A stretch of 64,000 nt of DNA from Candidatus Krumholzibacteriota bacterium (GTDB lineage: Bacteria; Krumholzibacteriota; Krumholzibacteriia; Krumholzibacteriales; Krumholzibacteriaceae), in NCBI GenBank assembly GCA_016933255.1, contig JAFGBF010000030.1:58441-122440 (forward strand). The letters are read 5' to 3'. The stretch's first letter is position 1. Every line of letters begins with the position of its first letter. Below the pieces are notes generated by a model. That model saw only the letters and a program-made list of their open reading frames with translations. It ran no database searches and had not been told where the DNA came from. Shown piece after piece: positions 58,663 to 64,000 of the stretch. A program made the position numbers and the translations under genes.

Positions 58663-59988
58663 TCACCGTAACACCAATGTAGATGTCAGATCGGCTTCGG
58701 CCACTATATTTCCGTCTACGTATGCCAGCCCCCGCATCTTGCAGAACCTTTTTTTCAGAGATTTCAACTCAAGCTCAAATCTTATCTGATCTCCCGGGAC
58801 GACCGGCCTTCTGAATTTCGCATTATTAATACTCATGAAGTATACAAGGTATTTCTCGTGATCATCAACACTTGAAAAAAGGAGTATCCCCCCGACCTGC
58901 GCCATAGCTTCGACTATCAATACTGCGGGCATTATCGGATGTCCTGGAAAGTGGCCGATAAAAAAAGGCTCGTTTATCGTGATATTCTTTATGCCGACCA
59001 CTCTTTTCTTATCCTCAAGCTCAAGGATCCTGTCGACGAGGAGGAAAGGATACCGGTGAGGCATGATATCCATAATCCTGTTTATATCCCAGCTCTCCCC
59101 CGTTTTTATTAACTTCTTTTCAGACTGAAGGCGTTTCTCACTGAGCATACTGGCAAATTCGAGATTGTAATTATGACCCGAGCGTATAGCTATTACGTGA
59201 CCCTCGATCGGAGCTCCGGCAAAGGTAAGGTCTCCGATAATATCCAGGATCTTGTGTCTGACAAATTCATCTTTAAATCTCAACGGCCCCTTGTTCATTA
59301 TACCGTTTTCGTTGACTACTATCGCGTTCTCCAGACTTCCTCCCTTTATAAGCCCTTCCGACTTCAGCATATCGACATCCGACATCAGGGCGAAAGTCCT
59401 TGCAGGAGCGATCTTTTCGGTAAAGACGTCTGGATCGACGTCGATAGAGAGGAATTGAGTACCGATATGCGGGTTTTCATATTCGATCGTGAAACTGATC
59501 CTGAACCCGTCGTAAGGCAGGACGATGATCTCTACATCATCCTTCTGATAGGCAACCGGAGTCACTATCTTGAAATACTCAAGTTCTTCATCCTGCTCTT
59601 TTATACCTGCATCGATGAACTTCCCCACCAGTGAGGCTACGCTGCCGTCCTTAGGCTCCGGAGGTTCCTCCCCGTCGATCTCTATGACAAGATTGTCTAT
59701 CTGCAGCCCGGCTACAGCGGCAAGAATATGCTCCACCGTATGGATCACGGCATTTCCATTGACTATCGTGGTGTTTCGTTTGACTTCATTGAGATCGATA
59801 TATTCTGATCTGGCCGGGATCTCTACTACCGGATCAAGGTCAACCCTTCGAAATACTATTCCAGTTCCCGTCCCCGATGGAAGGAATGTCGTGTTGACCT
59901 TCCTTCCCGTATGCAGTCCCGTCCCGCTGAACGTAAATTGTTTATTAATCGTCTTCTGGTTTCGGATCAATTCCCAATCCTTTCTCAA
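58663..59988 (-). CDS. lpxC/fabZ: Bifunctional LpxC deacetylase / FabZ dehydratase fusion
   Basis: A 441-aa fusion. Residues 1-295 are LpxC: zinc ligands His87 (in HTVEH, with Glu86), His245 and Asp249 (in HKILDIIGD) and His272 (SGHNYN) are all in place, so deacetylation of UDP-3-O-acyl-GlcNAc is expected. Residues about 300-441 are FabZ, with catalytic His346 in [20 protein letters not shown] and Glu360, dehydrating 3-hydroxyacyl-ACP. The two activities compete for the same acyl pool. Such fusions are typical of Bacteroidetes and relatives. The ATG lies 44 bp inside lpxD; a TTG at 59970 is an alternative. Confidence 0.95.
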   Translation of the reverse strand: MRKDWELIRNQKTINKQFTFSGTGLHTGRKVNTTFLPSGTGTGIVFRRVDLDPVVEIPARSEYIDLNEVKRNTTIVNGNAVIHTVEHILAAVAGLQIDNLVIEIDGEEPPEPKDGSVASLVGKFIDAGIKEQDEELEYFKIVTPVAYQKDDVEIIVLPYDGFRISFTIEYENPHIGTQFLSIDVDPDVFTEKIAPARTFALMSDVDMLKSEGLIKGGSLENAIVVNENGIMNKGPLRFKDEFVRHKILDIIGDLTFAGAPIEGHVIAIRSGHNYNLEFASMLSEKRLQSEKKLIKTGESWDINRIMDIMPHRYPFLLVDRILELEDKKRVVGIKNITINEPFFIGHFPGHPIMPAVLIVEAMAQVGGILLFSSVDDHEKYLVYFMSINNAKFRRPVVPGDQIRFELELKSLKKRFCKMRGLAYVDGNIVAEADLTSTLVLR

Positions 59989-61003
59989 GGGCCTCGACCC
60001 TTTTCTGCAAATCTCTGAAATCCCTAAGTAGATCGGGAAGTCTTGTGCTTGCCGCGTATATCTTGCGCGCGAACGAATGTTCCCTGGCCGGGTATCCAGA
60101 TACCGTAGTGCCGGCCGGAATCGATTTCGTCACGCCTCCCTGAGCTCCGACCCTTGCGCCTTCTCCGATCTTTATATGTCCAGCCAGACCGGCCTGTCCC
60201 GCCAGAACGACACTCTTCTCCAATTCGGTACTTCCGGATATTCCCACCTGGGCGGCGAGAACGGAATTCTCTCCTATAACTACATTATGCGCTATCTGAA
60301 CCAGGTTATCGACCTTGGTGCCGCTCCCTATAAAAGTCACACCTGTCGTAGCCCTGTCAACAGTTGTATTCGCTCCGATCTCAACATCATCCTCAACCCT
60401 GACGATCCCTATCTGCGGAATCTTGTGATGCTCACTGCCCTGTTTGGCGTATCCGAATCCATCGCTTCCGATAACAGTACCGGAATGTATTATTACCCTG
60501 TTTCCGATCTCGCATCTTTCCCTGAGCGTCACGTGGGGATAGATAAGACAGTCCTCTCCGACCTTTACATTCTCCTCGATCGATACTAGAGGCAGGATCG
60601 TGCTTCTGTCCCCTATGACAGCATCCTCTCCGATAACCACATACGCCCCGATCGAAACATCTGCTCCTATCGAAGCGCTCTCTGAAATAAGCGCCGTACT
60701 GTGGATCTTTCTCGGATATCTCTCGATCGGGCTTCTGTCGAAAAGTGTTACGACTTTTAAAAAGGCGAGATATGGATTCTCGACATTAATCGCCGGTCCG
60801 GAGAAATTGTCGGTACCTTCGGTTATAAGAGCCGAAGCTTTAGTCGTCGCGAGGTACGGTTCATACTTGGAATTGGCGAGAAAAGTGATCTGACCCTTTT
60901 CAGCTTCCTTGATCCCCGCGACCCCCGTTATATTTACGGTCCCGTCACCGGACACCTCCCCACCCACGATCTCGGCAAGTTCTTCAAGAATGTATTCAAC
61001 CAT
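59945..61003 (-). CDS. lpxD: UDP-3-O-acylglucosamine N-acyltransferase
   Basis: A 352-aa trimeric left-handed beta-helix enzyme adding the N-linked acyl chain in lipid A synthesis. I chose ATG at 61003 (AGGTG upstream, protein begins [17 protein letters not shown]); the frame is open from 61042. The N-terminal UDP-binding domain (about 1-100), hexapeptide repeats (about 105-310) and catalytic His in [14 protein letters not shown] are clear. The 3' end overlaps lpxC by 44 bp, suggesting coupled translation. Confidence 0.94.
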   Translation of the reverse strand: MVEYILEELAEIVGGEVSGDGTVNITGVAGIKEAEKGQITFLANSKYEPYLATTKASALITEGTDNFSGPAINVENPYLAFLKVVTLFDRSPIERYPRKIHSTALISESASIGADVSIGAYVVIGEDAVIGDRSTILPLVSIEENVKVGEDCLIYPHVTLRERCEIGNRVIIHSGTVIGSDGFGYAKQGSEHHKIPQIGIVRVEDDVEIGANTTVDRATTGVTFIGSGTKVDNLVQIAHNVVIGENSVLAAQVGISGSTELEKSVVLAGQAGLAGHIKIGEGARVGAQGGVTKSIPAGTTVSGYPAREHSFARKIYAASTRLPDLLRDFRDLQKRVEALEKGLGIDPKPEDD

Positions 61004-61121
61004 AGATACACCTGGATAATATTGCTCTTCTGCTGCCTGCACCGACCAGACGGAATACTAACCCCACAGCTGATAAAAGGCAATTAATTATCCGGTCCTC
61101 TTTATTTAGAAAATATCTATC

Positions 61122-61667
61122 TTATTGTAAAGTCTCAAGTTGCGCATCCAGCTCGGCTATAACCATATCGGTCAGATCAATCGATTTATCGGCATAGATG
61201 ATATTTCCCTGTGCCGCGTCGAAAACGATCGTATAACCCTGTTCCTCTGCCAGTTTCGAGATAACCGCGTTGATCTTCTCTACGATCGGATCTGTCAGTT
61301 CCTTGTTCCTGCGCGCTGCCTCGCCATTCTCACCGAAGACTTCATTCATAAACTTCCTGTATGCTTCGGCGGAGCGATCGAATTCCATCTTCTTTTCCTG
61401 GAGTTTTTCCTCGCTCAGCATAAGTGTCTGGCTCTGAATGGTCTCGCGCATCTTTGCGAGCCCGGTCTCCATCTCTTCAGCCTGCTTCTTCCACGCATCG
61501 ACTTCCTTCTTGTAGATCTCTTCAGCCTCAATAGTCTCTTTGAAATTTGAAAAGATCTTCACCGTATCGATGTAGCCAATCTTGACCTCTTCAGCATGAA
61601 GCAAAGCGGCGGGAAAGATGCCTACCGCGTAAGCTACGATCAATATTGCCGAAATCCTCTTTTTCAT
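61122..61667 (-). CDS. skp: Periplasmic OMP chaperone, Skp/OmpH family
   Basis: A 181-aa protein from ATG 61667, with GGAGGAG just upstream (the frame is open to 61694). The signal peptide MKKRISAILIVAYAVGIFPA is followed by the OmpH pattern VKIGYIDTVKIFSNFKE and a long charged coiled-coil (about 45-125), then IVEKINAVISKLAEEQGYTIVFD. Skp holds unfolded outer-membrane proteins for BamA, encoded immediately upstream. Gene order bamA-skp-lpxD-lpxC is classical. Confidence 0.92.
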   Translation of the reverse strand: MKKRISAILIVAYAVGIFPAALLHAEEVKIGYIDTVKIFSNFKETIEAEEIYKKEVDAWKKQAEEMETGLAKMRETIQSQTLMLSEEKLQEKKMEFDRSAEAYRKFMNEVFGENGEAARRNKELTDPIVEKINAVISKLAEEQGYTIVFDAAQGNIIYADKSIDLTDMVIAELDAQLETLQ

Positions 61668-61733
61668 CTTCTCCTCCTTTAAAAACGATGTCACTCAAAA
61701 TACATTACTTTTCAGCCAAAATAAAACTCTTTT

Positions 61734-63980
61734 TTAAAAGAATGTCCCGAATGTAAAATGCGGTTCCCAGCCGGCGCCGTCTTCTTTATCCAATCCATAA
61801 CCATAATCGAACCCCAGGTTGCCCATACCCGGCATCTCCAGCCTGATCCCCAGCCCGATTCCCCTTTTCATGCTGAAAGGATTTGCGTCCCGGAATGAAT
61901 TCCATGTATTCCCGGCATCAAAGAAAAAGAGGCCGTAGACAGCCTGGGAAAATGGAAAGACGATCTCCTGCGTGAATTTCGTCATGAACCGCCCGCCTAT
62001 GTACTGATCATTCCCTTCAGGAACGACTTCATAGAAATCATACCCCCTGAGAGGATATCTTCTGTTTCCGCCCAGACGGAATTTCTCATAGTCCTCGACT
62101 TCGGAACCGCCATAGCCGTCTATCAGCCCCGCATTCATCTCCAGATGGAAAGTGAATTTCCAGAAGAGGTTCCTGAACCAGGATATCTCGCCATTGTAGC
62201 GGACGAATTTCACATTTCCCCCGAACGGGCCGCCTGCGAGCTCCGCGCTCAGGCTGGTCTGCGAGCCGCTGGAAGGGTGAAACGGGCTGTCAGTGGAGTT
62301 TCTCGAAAGGCTCAGCATAACTGTACTCTTGTTCAGCGGCCAGTCGACCTTTCGCAGACTCCCGTACTCGGGATATGACTCGGCAAAGTTATTCAGCTCT
62401 ACCGTCTCGAAACGATACATAAGATATGCCCTTGTATAGTCGAGCCACGGAAGGGGATGTCCCGCCTGCACCGAGAACCCCTTTCGGCGGTCGGTATAAT
62501 ACTGCTGGCTCACCCTGTCCTGTATCCAGTTGAAGACACTTACCGTCATCGTTGTCTCTGAATTGAAAAGATGAGGTTCAGAGTAGCGCAGATTCAGGTT
62601 GCGGCGGTAGCGGCCGAATTCCCAGTCAAGGGCGATCGTCTTGCCCCTGCCGAGAAAGTTATTCTCCTGGACTCCCAGAAAACCGCTTAATTTGTTCAGC
62701 TGGGAAAATCCGAACCCCGCCTTGAAGTTCCCGGTCTGTTTTTCTTCGACTTCTATAAGGAGATTGATATCCCCTTCATCGTTCACCGGTTCAGTATCGA
62801 TCTTCGGGGGGCCGGCAAAATACCCCATCTGGAAGATCTCCCTGATACTTCTCTGGACATCTCCAAGTATGAACCTGTCACCCGGGTAGACATCGAGTTC
62901 CCGCCTTATGACAGTCTCGAATGTCTTGGTATTTCCGCCTATCTTGATCTCTTTCAGGGATGCCGGATTATTTTCGATAATATCGAGAGCAAGGTCGACT
63001 TTGTACTTCCTGGCATTCTCTTTCGGAATGACCCTGCTCCATATATACCCCTTTTCCCAGTAGAGGCTATTGATCGACATCTGGATAAATTCAACCAGTT
63101 CAAGAGAATAGGGTTCTCCTTCTTTAAGGAGGATAAGCCTGGAGATATCTTCGTCGGAGATGATCTCGTTGCCGCTCCACTCTATATCTCCTGTCAAATA
63201 TTCCTGCCCCTCATCTATCTTGATATAGACATCTACGTGCTCTCCCTTATTTATCTCATCGAGCCTGAACAGCGAGACATCCACATCGAGATATCCTATG
63301 TTCTTATACATAGTCCTTATCTTCTCGAGATCCTCCTTGAGTACTGCGCTCTTGTACTCCCCACCCTTCCACCAGTGGTCCTCGTTGCTTTCCATCTCTT
63401 TCCGGAACCGTTTTGATTCAATCGCCCCGTTCCCTATAAAATCTATATGCCTTATCTTGACCTTGTGGCCTTCTTCGATCACGTAAGTTATCAGGACCCT
63501 GTGATCACTGCTCGGATCGCTCGTCCTCGATGTTATTTTAGCTCTATTGTATCCTTTTTCTTCCAGCAGCCCCCTTATGACCGCTATATCGTTTGAGATT
63601 ACCGCGGGCCGGGCGAAAAAACCCTCCCTGAGCATGATCTTATCCCGGATATCATCATCCTTGAGATTATCATTCCCCTCCAGCAGGACCTTTTTTACCC
63701 TGGGGTATTCCTGTACTTTTACGGTGATTACTGCTTTTCCGTCTGCTTCGCTGTAAAAAGCCGCAACATCGGCGAAGTCTTTCGTGTTCACAAGCCTTTT
63801 GATCCCGAGAGAGACCCGTTCGGCCTTGAACTGTTCTCCGGCAAGGATGCCGAAGACAGAGACTATCTTCTTGTCAGAGACAAAAACGTTCCCTTCTACA
63901 TCTATCCGGCCCACCTCTATAGCAGATGCCCCTGAATTCAGGAGACACAGTGTGATCAAAGTCAGTACCAAGATCCTCAT
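61734..63980 (-). CDS. bamA: Outer-membrane protein assembly factor BamA
   Basis: A 748-aa Omp85 protein that folds beta-barrels into the outer membrane. Signal peptide MRILVLTLITLCLLNSGASA; about five POTRA repeats between residues 21 and 430 (VGRIDVEGNVFVSDKKIVS, VKKVLLEGNDNLKDDDIR, EIKIGGNTKTFETVIRREL); then a 16-strand barrel with FRLGGNRRYPLRGYDFYE (the VRGF/Y-type L6 motif) and FDAGNTWN. It ends in an aromatic beta-signal terminating in Phe (FTFGTFF). It heads the lipid A operon; its promoter lies outside the window. Confidence 0.96.
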   Translation of the reverse strand: MRILVLTLITLCLLNSGASAIEVGRIDVEGNVFVSDKKIVSVFGILAGEQFKAERVSLGIKRLVNTKDFADVAAFYSEADGKAVITVKVQEYPRVKKVLLEGNDNLKDDDIRDKIMLREGFFARPAVISNDIAVIRGLLEEKGYNRAKITSRTSDPSSDHRVLITYVIEEGHKVKIRHIDFIGNGAIESKRFRKEMESNEDHWWKGGEYKSAVLKEDLEKIRTMYKNIGYLDVDVSLFRLDEINKGEHVDVYIKIDEGQEYLTGDIEWSGNEIISDEDISRLILLKEGEPYSLELVEFIQMSINSLYWEKGYIWSRVIPKENARKYKVDLALDIIENNPASLKEIKIGGNTKTFETVIRRELDVYPGDRFILGDVQRSIREIFQMGYFAGPPKIDTEPVNDEGDINLLIEVEEKQTGNFKAGFGFSQLNKLSGFLGVQENNFLGRGKTIALDWEFGRYRRNLNLRYSEPHLFNSETTMTVSVFNWIQDRVSQQYYTDRRKGFSVQAGHPLPWLDYTRAYLMYRFETVELNNFAESYPEYGSLRKVDWPLNKSTVMLSLSRNSTDSPFHPSSGSQTSLSAELAGGPFGGNVKFVRYNGEISWFRNLFWKFTFHLEMNAGLIDGYGGSEVEDYEKFRLGGNRRYPLRGYDFYEVVPEGNDQYIGGRFMTKFTQEIVFPFSQAVYGLFFFDAGNTWNSFRDANPFSMKRGIGLGIRLEMPGMGNLGFDYGYGLDKEDGAGWEPHFTFGTFF

Positions 63981-64000
63981 CTATTCACTTCCTCGTTAAA

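Noticed and set aside
1..64000. CRISPR arrays, insertion sequences, prophage, tRNA or rRNA genes
   Set aside because: No regularly spaced repeats, transposase, integrase or phage motifs, cloverleaf or rRNA-like sequences were seen anywhere in the window.

Overview
This 64 kb window reads as a chromosome segment of a Gram-negative (diderm, LPS-making) bacterium. It carries BamA, a Skp/OmpH chaperone, lpxD, an lpxC-fabZ fusion, lpxA, lpxB, lpxK, msbA, heptosyltransferase-type GT9 genes and a Wza-type exporter. The fused LpxC-FabZ and the GldA/F/G-plus-DUF4340 ABC cassette are typical of the Fibrobacteres-Chlorobi-Bacteroidetes superphylum and allied candidate phyla (for example Krumholzibacteriota, Zixibacteria or Latescibacterota). 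That placement is inference; no rRNA is present. Coding density is very high, TTG starts are common, many genes overlap by 1-4 bp, and no tRNA, rRNA, CRISPR array, transposase or phage gene was recognised.

Layout. (1) 1-9.4 kb: surface-sugar genes on both strands. These are a Gfo/Idh oxidoreductase (cut by the left edge), an initiating sugar transferase, a DegT aminotransferase, glycosyltransferases, a thymidylate-kinase-like protein, an alkaline-phosphatase-superfamily enzyme and rmlC-like/rmlD/rmlA of dTDP-rhamnose synthesis (rmlB is not in the window). (2) 9.4-24.3 kb: a 13-gene minus-strand exopolysaccharide operon. In transcription order it encodes initiating sugar transferase, Wza, Wzz, ExeA-type ATPase, CpsD-like ATPase, a nucleotidyltransferase, a second alkaline-phosphatase-superfamily enzyme, Wzx, GT2, SMR-type flippase, an 881-aa membrane protein and two GT4 enzymes. 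A strong promoter and a structured leader with two terminator-like hairpins precede it. (3) 24.4-28.7 kb: a mixed minus-strand stretch with a deoxyhypusine-synthase-like protein, DUF3108, a C_GCAxxG_C_C protein, two tiny membrane proteins and a secreted beta-helix protein. (4) 28.8-39.6 kb: the LPS core/export region with GT4 and GT9 enzymes, RfaE2, MsbA and Lon, then a lipoprotein. (5) 39.8-42 kb: a GT39 transferase and a zinc-ribbon protein. (6) 42.2-49.7 kb, plus strand: a Gld-like ABC exporter cassette followed by an apparently exported AmmeMemoRadiSam pair. (7) 49.7-64 kb, minus strand: bamA-skp-lpxD-lpxC/fabZ-lpxA-Gfo/Idh-lpxB-DUF374-lpxK-nadB-Minf_1886-spermidine-synthase-like, one tight 12-gene run.

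How it works together (inference). Region 7 makes lipid A and inserts outer-membrane proteins. Region 4 builds the heptose-containing core and flips it with MsbA. Regions 1 and 2 supply activated sugars and assemble and export a surface polysaccharide. No clear Wzy polymerase was recognised, and the 881-aa protein is the only unexplained large membrane candidate.

No gene-free stretch exceeds 300 bases. The longest, 24102-24375, is the promoter and leader of the exopolysaccharide operon. The most interesting items are that double-terminator leader, the nucleotidyltransferase/phosphodiesterase pair inside the operon, and the export signals on the AmmeMemoRadiSam proteins.
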